Shown here: piece after piece, positions 44,571-53,610 of the stretch
Layout of the letters: every line of letters starts with the position of its first letter
Position numbering within the stretch: the stretch's first letter is position 1
Program-made: the position numbers and the translations under genes
Assembly: GCA_910588335.1 (NCBI GenBank)
Contig: CAJUQV010000018.1
Coordinates: forward strand, 1 to 64,000
DNA from: an uncultured Ruminiclostridium sp.
GTDB taxonomy: Bacteria; Bacillota; Clostridia; Oscillospirales; Ruminococcaceae
DNA length: 64,000 nt
Reading direction: 5' to 3'
The notes under the pieces: model-generated
What the model saw: the letters and a program-made list of their open reading frames with translations, nothing else
Databases searched by the model: none
Told to the model about the DNA's origin: nothing

Positions 44571-45776
44571 TTATTCTCCGCTTGCTTTAAAATTGTATAT
44601 GGGCTTTATAATTTTTTCAATATCCGCCGTGTCTGCAATATTATCAACGATATCGTCAATTTTCTTGTAAGCCATGGGACATTCGTCCAATGTACCCCTA
44701 TTTACCGAAGAAGTGTATATACCGCTCATCTGGTTTTTAAATTCGGAGACGGTAAAAGCTTCTTTAGCAGCTGATCTGCTCATAAGCCTTCCCGCGCCGT
44801 GAGGTGCCGAACGGTTCCAATCATCGTTGCCTTTTCCGATACAAATCAAAGAGCCGTCTCTCATATTTATCGGAATAAGAAGCCTTTCACCTTTTTGAGC
44901 GGAAACGGCGCCTTTTCTCAAAATCATTGAATCGGTGTCAATGTAGTTGTGTACGGTGGTAAAGCTTTCTTCCTCATGGAGCTTCATTCCTTTAAGGATT
45001 TCGTCCGTCATAGCTTGTCTGTTCAGTTCCGCATATTTTTGTACAATCTTCATATCGTGAATATAACAGTCAAATAAATTACCTGACACATAAGCCAGAG
45101 ATTTTGGTATATTTGTTCTTTGTATGTTATTTAACTTTTTCAGTCTTTTTTGTATCTCTTTTTCCTTGCCTTGCGCTTTCAGATCGGATATCAGAGATTC
45201 AATCTCGCTTTTTGAAGCGCTGTTCAGCTCTTTGTACCCTTCCTCCTGATAAAAAGAGGCCACTTCAAGCCCCAAGTGGCGGCTTCCCGAATGTATCACC
45301 AGATAGATATTACCTTCATCGTCCCTATCCGCCTCTATAAAATGATTTCCTCCGCCCAGAGTTCCAAGGCTTTTTTCCGCTCTTAAAGGATTTATCCGCT
45401 TATAACAGCATAATTCCTTAAGATCAATTTCACCGAAGTATCTATGAGTTTTTTCTCTAACGTCAAAACCGGATGGGATTTTTTCATAAATCAACTTATC
45501 CAATTTTTGCGGCTCAATATGCTCCTCTTTTACTTTAACCGTTTCCATTCCGCAGCCTATGTCTACGCCCACAAGATTTGGTACAATCTTATCGGATATG
45601 GTCATCGTTGTTCCTATTGTGCAGCCCGCTCCTGCGTGTATATCAGGCATCAATCTTATCCTGCTGCCCGCCGTAAATTCCTGATCAAGCAAAAGAAGCA
45701 CCTGTGAAACAGATGCCTCGTCAACAATATCGGTAAAAATCTTAGCTTCGTTATATTTACCTTTAAGCTCTGTCAT
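44571..45776 (-). CDS. rtcB: RNA-splicing ligase RtcB
   Basis: The ligase of about 401 residues joins 2',3'-cyclic phosphate or 3'-phosphate RNA ends to 5'-OH ends, using GTP and Mn. Metal and active-site residues are visible in GVDIGCGMETV (Cys), LGGGNHFIE, VIHSGSRHLG and SAPHGAGRLMSRSAAKE, where the His of HGAGR is the guanylylated residue. The start at 45776 (MTELKGKYNEAK) follows AGGAGG; a longer frame would start 19 codons upstream without support. No rtcA or archease gene is adjacent, so its role is probably RNA repair. Confidence 0.94.
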   Translation of the reverse strand: MTELKGKYNEAKIFTDIVDEASVSQVLLLLDQEFTAGSRIRLMPDIHAGAGCTIGTTMTISDKIVPNLVGVDIGCGMETVKVKEEHIEPQKLDKLIYEKIPSGFDVREKTHRYFGEIDLKELCCYKRINPLRAEKSLGTLGGGNHFIEADRDDEGNIYLVIHSGSRHLGLEVASFYQEEGYKELNSASKSEIESLISDLKAQGKEKEIQKRLKKLNNIQRTNIPKSLAYVSGNLFDCYIHDMKIVQKYAELNRQAMTDEILKGMKLHEEESFTTVHNYIDTDSMILRKGAVSAQKGERLLIPINMRDGSLICIGKGNDDWNRSAPHGAGRLMSRSAAKEAFTVSEFKNQMSGIYTSSVNRGTLDECPMAYKKIDDIVDNIADTADIEKIIKPIYNFKASGE

Positions 45777-45871
45777 AAAGCCTCCTGTTTTATTATTTAA
45801 AACAATTATAACATTTTGGGTTAAAAGTGTCAAGGTGTAGAAAAAAGCATTTCAATAGAAGACGCATAAAT

Positions 45872-45900
45872 TTGACAAAAAAACAAAAAAAGAGTATAAT
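45872..45900 (+). promoter_or_regulatory. Consensus sigma-A promoter of rlmA
   Basis: TTGACA (45872-45877), 17 bases, TATAAT (45895-45900), a perfect consensus. The family II repeat begins one base after the -10 box, so the transcript starts inside its left arm. Confidence 0.85.
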
Positions 45901-45901
45901 T

Positions 45902-45957
45902 TTAAGGTAACACCGCACGCAAAGCCGTAAGGCGGTCATTGCGCGGTATTGCCTTAA
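45902..45957. repeat. Family II palindromic element, short copy, in the rlmA leader
   Basis: The 56-bp inverted repeat begins TTAAGGTAACACCGC and ends GCGGTATTGCCTTAA; GCC and GGC pair near the centre. It looks like the 181-bp copy at 30113-30293 with the middle removed. It lies between the -10 box and the AAGGA of rlmA. Confidence 0.7.
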
Positions 45958-45986
45958 TTAGCATTATTTTTATAAGGAACAGAATT

Positions 45987-46802
45987 ATGACTGATAAATT
46001 CATTTGTCCGGTTTGCGGATATACTTTACTTAGAGAAAACAATTCTCTGAAATGCGGAAAAGGACACTGTTTTGACATATCTTCAAGCGGCTATGTAAAT
46101 CTTCTTACAAAAGGCGGTAAAAAAGGACACGGCGATGATAAAAAAATGGTAAAGGCAAGGCGCGATTTTTTATCCAAAGGATATTACTGTCATTTAAAAG
46201 AAGCGCTTAAGAACACGGTTAAAGATACAATAAGCAAAAACTGTATCATATTGGATTCGGGCTGCGGCGAAGGGTATTATACAAGCGGATTTGAAACCGC
46301 GCTAAGAGAAACTCAGGATGGGGAAATCTGCGGAATAGATGTTTCCAAAGAAGCGCTGAAATTAGCAGCAAAACTTTGTCACAGCGTAAGCTTTGCTGTT
46401 GCCAGCGCATACTGCCTGCCGTTTGAAAATGAAAGCCTGGATATAATAATATCGGTTTTTGCACCAATGGCGATAACCGAATTTCATAGAACGCTTAAAA
46501 CCGGCAGTTACTTTATTACCGCGATTCCGATGGAAAAACATCTTTTTGGCCTGAAAAAAGCTGTATATGAAAATCCTTACCTTAACAAAACGGAAAATAC
46601 CGAGCTTAAAGGTTTTAAGCTTATAAACAGCAACGAGGTAAAAAAAGAATTGTTCATCCAAAACGCGGATGATATTAAAAACCTTTTTTTAATGACCCCC
46701 TACTACTATAAAACATCCGCCGAGGATCAGAAAAAGTTAGAAAATTTAAATGAGCTTATAACCGAAACCGAATTTCTGATTTTGGTATATAAAAAAATAT
46801 AA
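45987..46802 (+). CDS. rlmA: 23S rRNA (guanine-N1)-methyltransferase, RlmA family
   Basis: The 271-residue SAM enzyme methylates a guanine in helix 35 of 23S rRNA. The N-terminal zinc finger CPVCGYTLLRENNSLKCGKGH, the following SGYVNLL, the SAM motif ILDSGCGEGYYT and a FAPMAITEFHRTLKTG segment fit RlmA proteins; some relatives (TlrB type) give tylosin resistance through G748. The ATG at 45987 has AAGGA upstream; the frame open before it runs through the repeat and is not used. Confidence 0.88.
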   Translation: MTDKFICPVCGYTLLRENNSLKCGKGHCFDISSSGYVNLLTKGGKKGHGDDKKMVKARRDFLSKGYYCHLKEALKNTVKDTISKNCIILDSGCGEGYYTSGFETALRETQDGEICGIDVSKEALKLAAKLCHSVSFAVASAYCLPFENESLDIIISVFAPMAITEFHRTLKTGSYFITAIPMEKHLFGLKKAVYENPYLNKTENTELKGFKLINSNEVKKELFIQNADDIKNLFLMTPYYYKTSAEDQKKLENLNELITETEFLILVYKKI

Positions 46803-46828
46803 AAAACTGTTCCTGCAAAAAGAAAAAC

Positions 46829-46856
46829 CCGCGTGAAGCCTTTTGGCCACACGCGG
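46829..46856 (-). terminator. Terminator of the solute-binding lipoprotein gene
   Basis: CCGCGTG and CACGCGG pair with GCC/GGC continuing inside; on the minus strand it is followed by GGTTTTTCTTTTTG. It lies between convergent genes and would chiefly stop the lipoprotein transcript. Confidence 0.85.
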
Positions 46857-46904
46857 AAAATGAAATAAATAGATGAAGAAAAACAGTCATGTATATCGGT
46901 AAAA

Positions 46905-48287
46905 TTATTGGAAATCAGCTAAGAAAGAATCAATAACGCCCTCGTTTTCGGTGCGGAGCTGTGTCCAGCCCTTCTGGTTCTCATCCTGCACAAATGCTAT
47001 ATTTATAAGCATATCGTCAATAACCTTGGTAAGGTCATCGCTGAAGCCGTAGTAACCGTCAACAACTACGTCGTATTGAGTAACATCTTCGAAGCTCAGG
47101 ATGAAATCAAGCTCTTCACGTGTGTAATGCTTGCTTGCCATCATACTTTCGTTAACAACCGCCTTAAGCTCAGGGTCAACAAGGCTCTTGCGAACCATAT
47201 TGATGAACGCCGCGGCACCCTGGGGATTGGGCGAACCGCTGGGAACCATATATCCGAACGCGGTCAGACTGCGGTAGTACTTATCCGCAAGGGGATCCTT
47301 GGGGAAAGGAACGAACTCATATTCGTCGGTATAAACTTCTTCGTTGCAGAATTCAGAGAACTTCCAGTCTCCTACGCCCAGGAAAGCCACGTTGCCGCTG
47401 GCGAGAGGCTCGGTCTCGTTGCTCCACATTCCATCGCCTCTTACCGCATAATTTTCCTTACGAAGCTCCATAAGGAAGTTGGCGGCTCTCTCAATGTTGG
47501 GGTTTGCAAAATTCTTGGTTATAGTACCATCCGCTTCAATGCCGATAAGAGGAACTCCGGTGCTTAAGAAGATTTCGGTACCCAATATACCATAGACACC
47601 GCCGATAGCGTCGGGATTAACTCTCGTAAACTCCTCCATAATATTCTTAAAGGCAGTCCAATCCCACTGGTTGTTGTCATAAAGCTCTCTGGGGTTCTTC
47701 AGGCCGTAAGAATCGAACAAACTCGCGTTGTAAATCAAGCCGTTAGCCAAAGCATTGGTTGCAAAAGGATAGAAATAATGCTTGCCCTTCCAAGCAAATT
47801 TATCAACAAGCCCCTTGAAACCTTCGGTCCACTGCGGCTCCGACATATAAGGCTCAAAGTATTCGGTCATATCGGTATAAAGGTTCTTCTGCATAAGAGA
47901 CGGGAAAGTAAGGTTTTCCTTATCTACCAAGTCGGGAGACTGACCGGTTGTAACAAGAGTTTGAAGCTTGTCAAGCCTGTCTCCCCAAGGAACGGTCATG
48001 TAGTCGATCTTTCCTCCGTAGGTCTCTTCAAACAGCTTTACTGCGGGCTTAATGTCACCTGCCGTGCGGATATCGTAAAAGCCGAAATAAACAAGATTCG
48101 GATTATCAAGTGTTTTCTCCGGTTCGGTTACGAAATTGTTGATATCAACGGGATTGTTAATATCATCGTCCAATGTGTTGGATGTCGTGGTCACTTCGCC
48201 AAGACCGCCGCTTTGTTCACAAGCGGTAAGACCCAAAATCATTGAAGCACAAAGAGCAAGCGAAATGATTTTTTTACTGGTTTTCAT
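46905..48287 (-). CDS. Extracellular solute-binding lipoprotein (family 1, sugar-type ABC)
   Basis: The protein of about 460 residues has a lipoprotein signal (MKTSKKIISLALCASMILGL then TACEQ), an acidic Asn/Thr spacer, and a family 1 solute-binding fold (KPAVKLFEETYGGKIDYMTV, SPDLVDKENLTFPSL, VAFLGVGDWKF, SGSPNPQGAAAFINM). The start at 48287 follows AAAGGA. No permease or ATPase gene is adjacent, so it is an orphan receptor for a carbohydrate importer encoded elsewhere. An AraC-type regulator gene lies 156 bp upstream. Confidence 0.9.
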   Translation of the reverse strand: MKTSKKIISLALCASMILGLTACEQSGGLGEVTTTSNTLDDDINNPVDINNFVTEPEKTLDNPNLVYFGFYDIRTAGDIKPAVKLFEETYGGKIDYMTVPWGDRLDKLQTLVTTGQSPDLVDKENLTFPSLMQKNLYTDMTEYFEPYMSEPQWTEGFKGLVDKFAWKGKHYFYPFATNALANGLIYNASLFDSYGLKNPRELYDNNQWDWTAFKNIMEEFTRVNPDAIGGVYGILGTEIFLSTGVPLIGIEADGTITKNFANPNIERAANFLMELRKENYAVRGDGMWSNETEPLASGNVAFLGVGDWKFSEFCNEEVYTDEYEFVPFPKDPLADKYYRSLTAFGYMVPSGSPNPQGAAAFINMVRKSLVDPELKAVVNESMMASKHYTREELDFILSFEDVTQYDVVVDGYYGFSDDLTKVIDDMLINIAFVQDENQKGWTQLRTENEGVIDSFLADFQ

Positions 48288-48443
48288 TGTAATTTTCCTT
48301 TCATAAGTTTTTTTGACCGACGTTCTATCGTTCAAGAAACGACAGTCTTTATCAATACCCGTCACAATCATTTCACAGACAATCTGTACGAATTCCGAAA
48401 ACGGGTACGAGACAATTTTTGGACACCGGAATATATCGACTTA

Positions 48444-49226
48444 TTAAAAAGTTTTTCTGTATTCCGTTGGCGTCATTCCGTAAATTTGCTTGAATTTTCG
48501 CATAAAGCTGTATTCACTGATGTAGCCGCACTTTTGAGCTATCTGGTTCACATTAAGGCTGGTTGTTGTCAAAAGCCGCTCCGCCCGCAAAAATCTGCTT
48601 TTGGTTATATCCTCCAGAACGCTTACACCAAAAAATCTCTTATAAGAATGCTGAAACCCCGAATAACTCATTCCGGAATACTTGGCTATCTCGGCAACGC
48701 TCGACATTTCGTCGGGATCGGAATATATGCAATTTCTCAGATGAACAAAAAAATAGTGCTTATTGGACGTACTGAGTGAGTTTGGGGGGGGAACGGTTCT
48801 TATACTGCGGCTGAGCTTAAGAAAAAATAATTCCATATAGCGGGATTCAATCATCTCCCGCTCTTTGTCAAAGATATGATGTTCGTATGACACTTGCTGA
48901 AGAATCTGGGAAAGTTCATCGGCGTTTTTTACGAGAACCACCTCATTTATGGGGATATCAAGACCGCGGATAAATTTTTCGTCGCCTTCTTCAAAATCAA
49001 AAAATATCCAGTCATATACAAAAACGTCATCGCTTCCGTAGCGAAAAGGCATATCGGGAGTAAACACAATAAAGGAGCTTTCGGGAACAGAAATTTTTTT
49101 ATTGTTGAGAACAAACTCGGCAGGCGATTTTGTAAGCGCCATGAATCCGCAGCCCAATCCTTCTGGATTTTCAAAATAACAGCCTGCGTCACGGCGATAA
49201 TGGCATCCTATGGTGCCTATTTTCAT
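48444..49226 (-). CDS. AraC-family transcriptional regulator
   Basis: The 260-residue protein has an N-terminal cupin-like ligand domain and a C-terminal pair of helix-turn-helix units: SSVAEIAKYSGMSYSGFQHS and LNVNQIAQKCGYISEYSFMR followed by FKQIYGMTPTEYRK, the AraC signature. The order (regulator then solute-binding lipoprotein, same strand) suggests it controls the lipoprotein gene in response to a sugar. The N-terminus HYRRDAGCYFENPEG is not informative on ligand. Confidence 0.88.
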   Translation of the reverse strand: MKIGTIGCHYRRDAGCYFENPEGLGCGFMALTKSPAEFVLNNKKISVPESSFIVFTPDMPFRYGSDDVFVYDWIFFDFEEGDEKFIRGLDIPINEVVLVKNADELSQILQQVSYEHHIFDKEREMIESRYMELFFLKLSRSIRTVPPPNSLSTSNKHYFFVHLRNCIYSDPDEMSSVAEIAKYSGMSYSGFQHSYKRFFGVSVLEDITKSRFLRAERLLTTTSLNVNQIAQKCGYISEYSFMRKFKQIYGMTPTEYRKTF

Positions 49227-49433
49227 TTGTTAGTCACCTCATATAAATCTTTTCACTTTCCCCTAAGTTCAATAATAATTATAACATTATTGCAGATTAA
49301 CCACAATACTCTATTATGTTGATAACACTATCCGTTTATGCTTTTTTTCGTTTTTTTATTTGTCAAATTATACATTATTTTTTCTGTAAATAAAATAAAT
49401 AGAGAGTTTTTGCACAAACAAAACGATTTTATA

Positions 49434-49539
49434 TACTAATCTTTGATCAAGGTATAGACAAGTAATGCGGATGATCAAAGATTACTGTTTAAGGTGCAAT
49501 CTTTAATCAAGTCTACAACTTGATTAAAGATTGGTATTA
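49434..49539. repeat. Family I palindromic repeat, most complete copy, behind cotH-like gene
   Basis: Two hairpins in tandem: TAATCTTTGATCA with TGATCAAAGATTA over a loop with TATAGACAAGTAATGCGG, then CAATCTTTAATCAAG with CTTGATTAAAGATTG over a five-base loop. Left end TACTAATC and right end GATTGGTATTA are inverted copies, so the element also has terminal inverted repeats. Its last three bases are the stop codon of the CotH-type gene. The rest of the gap 49227-49433 is AT-rich without features. Confidence 0.8.
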
Positions 49540-51903
49540 CGTTATTTTTTCCGTTTTATATCTGCCGTCGGCGCTCCTCACAAGCTGAAAATTCTCGTCC
49601 ATATCCACAACCGCGACTTTTGAAATAATCATACCGTCGGAATTGGATAAATAAACCGTTTCGCCCGTTTTCAGGTTAAAGTTGGTAACCAGCTTCTGAA
49701 GCGCCGAAGTATCGTTGTTGTTTTTGCATACTATTGTAAGTTCGCTTTCCGCCTTTATCGAAACGGAAGGTATTTCCCAGCGATCAAGCTTTTTTTTCGT
49801 GTCGGAAAGGCAGAACCCATCCAACTTCACATCCTGCGAATTGGGATTGTAAAGTGTTATGCTGTCAGAATCTCCGGCGGTATAAAGCTTGCTTATATAA
49901 ATCGGTTCACCGATAACCGGTATTTTTTCGTAAACTGCTTTTACCGTAATGTTACCGTCCTGTGCAATATCGGAGGTTATAACCGTTTCCGGCTCTTCAA
50001 TGCGTTCTCCGTTAATATCCCAATAAGAAAAAACATATCCGGTATACGGCGCTGCCTTTATAGAAACATAACAATCAGAAAAATAATTCCTCGCCGATTT
50101 TTCCCCGCCGATTATTTCTACCGAATTTAAAAAAGCGGTACCGCCCTCTCCGTTTATAAGCGCGATATTTGTCATATCATTTTCAAAACCCATCACTTTT
50201 GTAATATCCCTTATAACTATATCCGCGCGGTTCATGAAAAAGTCGCGTATCTGCTGCCTGCTGTCGGCAAAGGTTTCCCTTCTTGCCCATGTTGATGTAT
50301 AACCGTTATCAAGAGCATACATACATTCGGTGTCACATAAAGCTATTTTTTCCTCAACTACCTTAAGCGCGTTTTCATAGGACATCTCCCCGTACATCAG
50401 ATCGCATATTGTATTGGCAAGTTTTACCTTCATATCCTCCCGCTCAAGGAGAGCGGTAAGAAAAACAGACGCTCCTCCCATATGCTTTCCGTTCAGCAGA
50501 TAAGACAAAGTAGGCTCTCTGTATCCGTTTCCGTAAAGTCCCATACCAAATTCCACGTCAAAAAGCAGAAAACGCCATTTTCCGTCAAGATAAGGGCTTG
50601 TAACCTCCTCGTCATCGGAAGGATAGTAACGCCATGCCTTAAAGTTATTTCCGGGCCAGTCCTCGTTGTTGATATAAATCTGTATGGAGTAATAAAGCAT
50701 AAGATTGTCAATATCCACAAGAGAACAGAATTCTTCAAATTTCGTATCGTCGGTTAAACCGCTTCTCGCCAAATCACACACATAATTGTAGTCCTCGGTG
50801 CTTTTCAGGTCGTAAAAATCGCTGTCCTCATCATTTTCGTCAAGCTCCGCCTCACAGTGGCCAACTATACGGAAGTTGTCTTTATTCCCTCCATAGGTGG
50901 ATTCAAGATAACCCGCGCAATACGCCTCATGAAGCCATGCAAAGCCATAGTATTTTCCGTTCAGGAATACAGCCGCGGGTATGGTATCATGTGTATCTGG
51001 AAAACCCGCGTTTTTTGCAAGCTGATTTCCCACCTCGTCTCGTATGCTGGCAAATTCGCGGTCATTAGCATTATTTCTCAGCGTAATACGATCATATCTG
51101 TCTATTAGCTGTCCGTAAGCGTCGGTGGTTACTCCGAAGAACGGATACTTAAACATTCCGTTGCCTTCACTGTACTCGTTTCGGGCAATAAGCCGCCACG
51201 ACTTCTGATCCACCGCTCTCGAAACACCGCCCACTACTCTGCCTCCGGCCGCCTGTTCCAAAAGCTGCTTTCCTTTGCTGTCGTATACCTCCACGTACAT
51301 ATCACGTTCGCTTTCGCGTCCGCTTATAAACCAGTTGGCGGGGGCGTCATAGGGGATTTCGCCGCCTTTGTACTCGTTTTCAAGCCACTGATCCCTTACA
51401 TAGCCTTCCACGCACACGCCGTAGTTATAATCATATAAGTTGTATGGATCGGTAGAAAGCACAAAAACATATGTAGAGTCGTCAAAGCGCTCAAAAACGT
51501 TTTTACCGGTTATATAACTTTTAGTCTGCATTTCGGAGGTTACTTCGCCGTTTACTGCCACAGCCTTTATCGTGGTAGCGTTTACCGTATTACCCGCCTT
51601 TACCACTATCGGCTTTGTATATTTTTTAGAACCCCTGTCGGGCGTGGAGCCGTCAAGCGAATAGTAAATCTCCGTTCCTTCGTTTTTACAGCTTATCTCA
51701 ACCTCTATTGTTTCATCGTAAAAGGTTTCTTTATGAGAAAACTTCAAATGCAGCGGATCTTCGCTTACCGGTTCGGGCAATTGATTTTCATCGTCTTTGA
51801 GTATGCTCTGCTGCTCCTCCTGAAATTGAGGATACATAACCAGTCCCACACCGGCGACAGCACCCACCAATAACAGTATTATAATTACAATTAATTTTTT
51901 CAT
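49537..51903 (-). CDS. CotH-kinase surface protein with chitobiase-C-like and lamin-tail domains
   Basis: The 788-residue protein has an N-terminal signal anchor (MKKLIVIIILLLVGAVAG), then an Ig-like CHB_HEX_C domain (YYSLDGSTPDRGSKKYTKPI), then a CotH protein-kinase-like domain (about 140-560: GGRVVGGVSRAVDQKSWR, DTIPAAVFLNGKYYGFAWLH, LFDVEFGMGLYG with the metal-binding Asp), a repeat-like domain ending in VKAVYEK, and a C-terminal lamin-tail fold (ISKLYTAGDSDSITLYN). Such CotH proteins are secreted kinases in spore coats or gut cellulosome species. Its start is two bases from the gatB stop. Confidence 0.85.
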   Translation of the reverse strand: MKKLIVIIILLLVGAVAGVGLVMYPQFQEEQQSILKDDENQLPEPVSEDPLHLKFSHKETFYDETIEVEISCKNEGTEIYYSLDGSTPDRGSKKYTKPIVVKAGNTVNATTIKAVAVNGEVTSEMQTKSYITGKNVFERFDDSTYVFVLSTDPYNLYDYNYGVCVEGYVRDQWLENEYKGGEIPYDAPANWFISGRESERDMYVEVYDSKGKQLLEQAAGGRVVGGVSRAVDQKSWRLIARNEYSEGNGMFKYPFFGVTTDAYGQLIDRYDRITLRNNANDREFASIRDEVGNQLAKNAGFPDTHDTIPAAVFLNGKYYGFAWLHEAYCAGYLESTYGGNKDNFRIVGHCEAELDENDEDSDFYDLKSTEDYNYVCDLARSGLTDDTKFEEFCSLVDIDNLMLYYSIQIYINNEDWPGNNFKAWRYYPSDDEEVTSPYLDGKWRFLLFDVEFGMGLYGNGYREPTLSYLLNGKHMGGASVFLTALLEREDMKVKLANTICDLMYGEMSYENALKVVEEKIALCDTECMYALDNGYTSTWARRETFADSRQQIRDFFMNRADIVIRDITKVMGFENDMTNIALINGEGGTAFLNSVEIIGGEKSARNYFSDCYVSIKAAPYTGYVFSYWDINGERIEEPETVITSDIAQDGNITVKAVYEKIPVIGEPIYISKLYTAGDSDSITLYNPNSQDVKLDGFCLSDTKKKLDRWEIPSVSIKAESELTIVCKNNNDTSALQKLVTNFNLKTGETVYLSNSDGMIISKVAVVDMDENFQLVRSADGRYKTEKIT

Positions 51904-51905
51904 TT

Positions 51906-53342
51906 TTAATTCCTTTCGCCGCGTTGGCTACTATCGTCATTTATCCTATTTAAAACTGCCTCTCTGCACAAAACAGGGTCGCTCTTTCCCTCCGACAGCT
52001 TCATGCACCATCCTACCAAAAAAGCCAATACATTGGTTTTCCCTTTTCTGTAATCCTCGACGCTCTTAGGGTTTTCATCCAAAACACGCTTTACCAATTC
52101 TTCTATGTAATCGGAATCCGATATCTGTTCAAGCTTAAGCTCTTTTAAAAGAATATCTATATCGCCGCCTCCTGCGATATGATTTTCAAAAAGAAGCTTT
52201 GCCGCGGTAGAGGATATAACGCCTTTTTCCCTTAGTCTTGCGATTTTGCATAAGGCGAGGCAAAATTCATCGGTATTATTCTCTTTCAGATAATCCGGTT
52301 CCGCGTTCAAAAATTCGGCGACTATTCCGTTTATTAGTCCAGAAAGGGTTTTGGCATCGCACAAATTCAAATCAACGCATTCGTTAAAAATCCGATCTTT
52401 TTCGGGATCAATGACGATATCCTCCGCCACCTGAGTTGAAATTCCCAATGACGCGTAATATAAACGCTTTTTATTTGGGAGCATCGGCAAAAGCGAAAAA
52501 ACTTCCCGTATAAAATCATCACTGAGAGTTATTTCCGAAAAATCCGGTTCATCAAAATACCGATAATCCGCCGTTTTTTCCTTACTCCGCAAGATTACGC
52601 TTTCTTTTTTTTGTGAATCCCAGCGCCTTGTTTCGCGAAAAACGCATTTTCCTTCTTCAATTAGCTTTTTTTGACGTTTTTCTTCATAAAGTATTCCTTC
52701 GTATACATTGGAAAATCCGCTTACGTTTTTCAATTCGCACCGTTCGCCGTAAGGCTCGCCTCGGCGATGAACCGACACGTTTACATCACAGCGCATACTT
52801 CCCCGTTCGATCCTGCAATCCGAAACGCCCGAATATATCATAATAAGTCTGAGTTCCTTCAAAAAGTCAACCGCCTCCGCCGCCGAATTAAAGCAGGGCT
52901 TTGTTACCAGTTCTATAAGCGGTATGCCGCAGCGATTAAAATCAATACCGTTTTCATAAAGCTTTCCGGCATCTTCCTCAAGATGTATATCGGATATAGG
53001 ATACTTTTTTCCTTTTATCTCAAGAAAACCGTTTTCACCTACCGGAGCGTCAAACTGCGAAATCTGATATCCCTTTGGCAAGTCGGGATAAAAATAATTT
53101 TTCCTTGACATTTTAAAGCGCCTGTTTATTTTGCAGTTCAAAGCCAGTCCCGCCCGCACCGCAAGCTCCACAGCTCTTTTGTTCACTGCGGGAAGAGTTC
53201 CGGGATATCCCGTGCAAAGCGGACAGATTACAGTATTTTCCTTCTTTCCGAAGGTGTTTTTACAGGAGCAGTACATTTTTGTTTCTGTCAGAAGCTCCGT
53301 ATGTACTTCAAGGCCTATTATCGTTTCAAACTCGCTGACCAT
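51906..53342 (-). CDS. gatB: Asp-tRNA(Asn)/Glu-tRNA(Gln) amidotransferase subunit B
   Basis: The 478-residue kinase subunit activates Glu-tRNA-Gln (or Asp-tRNA-Asn) for amidation. IIGLEVHTELLTETKMYC, zinc Cys in CPLCTGYPGTLP, SRKNYFYPDLPKGYQISQ, DIHLEEDAGKL and RCDVNVSVH are intact and the C-terminal GatB/YqeY tail is present. gatA and gatC, normally adjacent, are missing here, so this may be a second copy or a split operon. It precedes the CotH-type gene with two bases between. Confidence 0.95.
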   Translation of the reverse strand: MVSEFETIIGLEVHTELLTETKMYCSCKNTFGKKENTVICPLCTGYPGTLPAVNKRAVELAVRAGLALNCKINRRFKMSRKNYFYPDLPKGYQISQFDAPVGENGFLEIKGKKYPISDIHLEEDAGKLYENGIDFNRCGIPLIELVTKPCFNSAAEAVDFLKELRLIMIYSGVSDCRIERGSMRCDVNVSVHRRGEPYGERCELKNVSGFSNVYEGILYEEKRQKKLIEEGKCVFRETRRWDSQKKESVILRSKEKTADYRYFDEPDFSEITLSDDFIREVFSLLPMLPNKKRLYYASLGISTQVAEDIVIDPEKDRIFNECVDLNLCDAKTLSGLINGIVAEFLNAEPDYLKENNTDEFCLALCKIARLREKGVISSTAAKLLFENHIAGGGDIDILLKELKLEQISDSDYIEELVKRVLDENPKSVEDYRKGKTNVLAFLVGWCMKLSEGKSDPVLCREAVLNRINDDSSQRGERN

Positions 53343-53540
53343 TTTTTACACTTTTCCTTTCCCCCGCGGTGAATTGACCCAACACCGACACAGCAGGTCG
53401 GAAAAATACAATTTTACGTATTCCTTCATAATTTTTAATGGGCGTAAATTACTTATTCCCATGAGAACCCAACCTTATATTATTTTATCATAAAAAAAAC
53501 GGTATGGCAATACACGAAGATAAATTTCTCAAAAAATTTA

Positions 53541-53569
53541 TTTACAAAAGCCGTATTAAAAGGTATAAT
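53541..53569 (+). promoter_or_regulatory. Sigma-A promoter of the 53611 kinase gene
   Basis: TTTACA (53541-53546), 17 bases, TATAAT (53564-53569). AAAGGAG follows before the ATG. Confidence 0.75.
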
Positions 53570-53610
53570 ATTAAAAAATGGAATAGCCTTCAGGCTTAAA
53601 GGAGAAAAAT

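Noticed and set aside
4712..49539. CRISPR-like array made of the repeated hairpins
   Set aside because: Copies are kilobases apart, variable and without spacers or cas genes.
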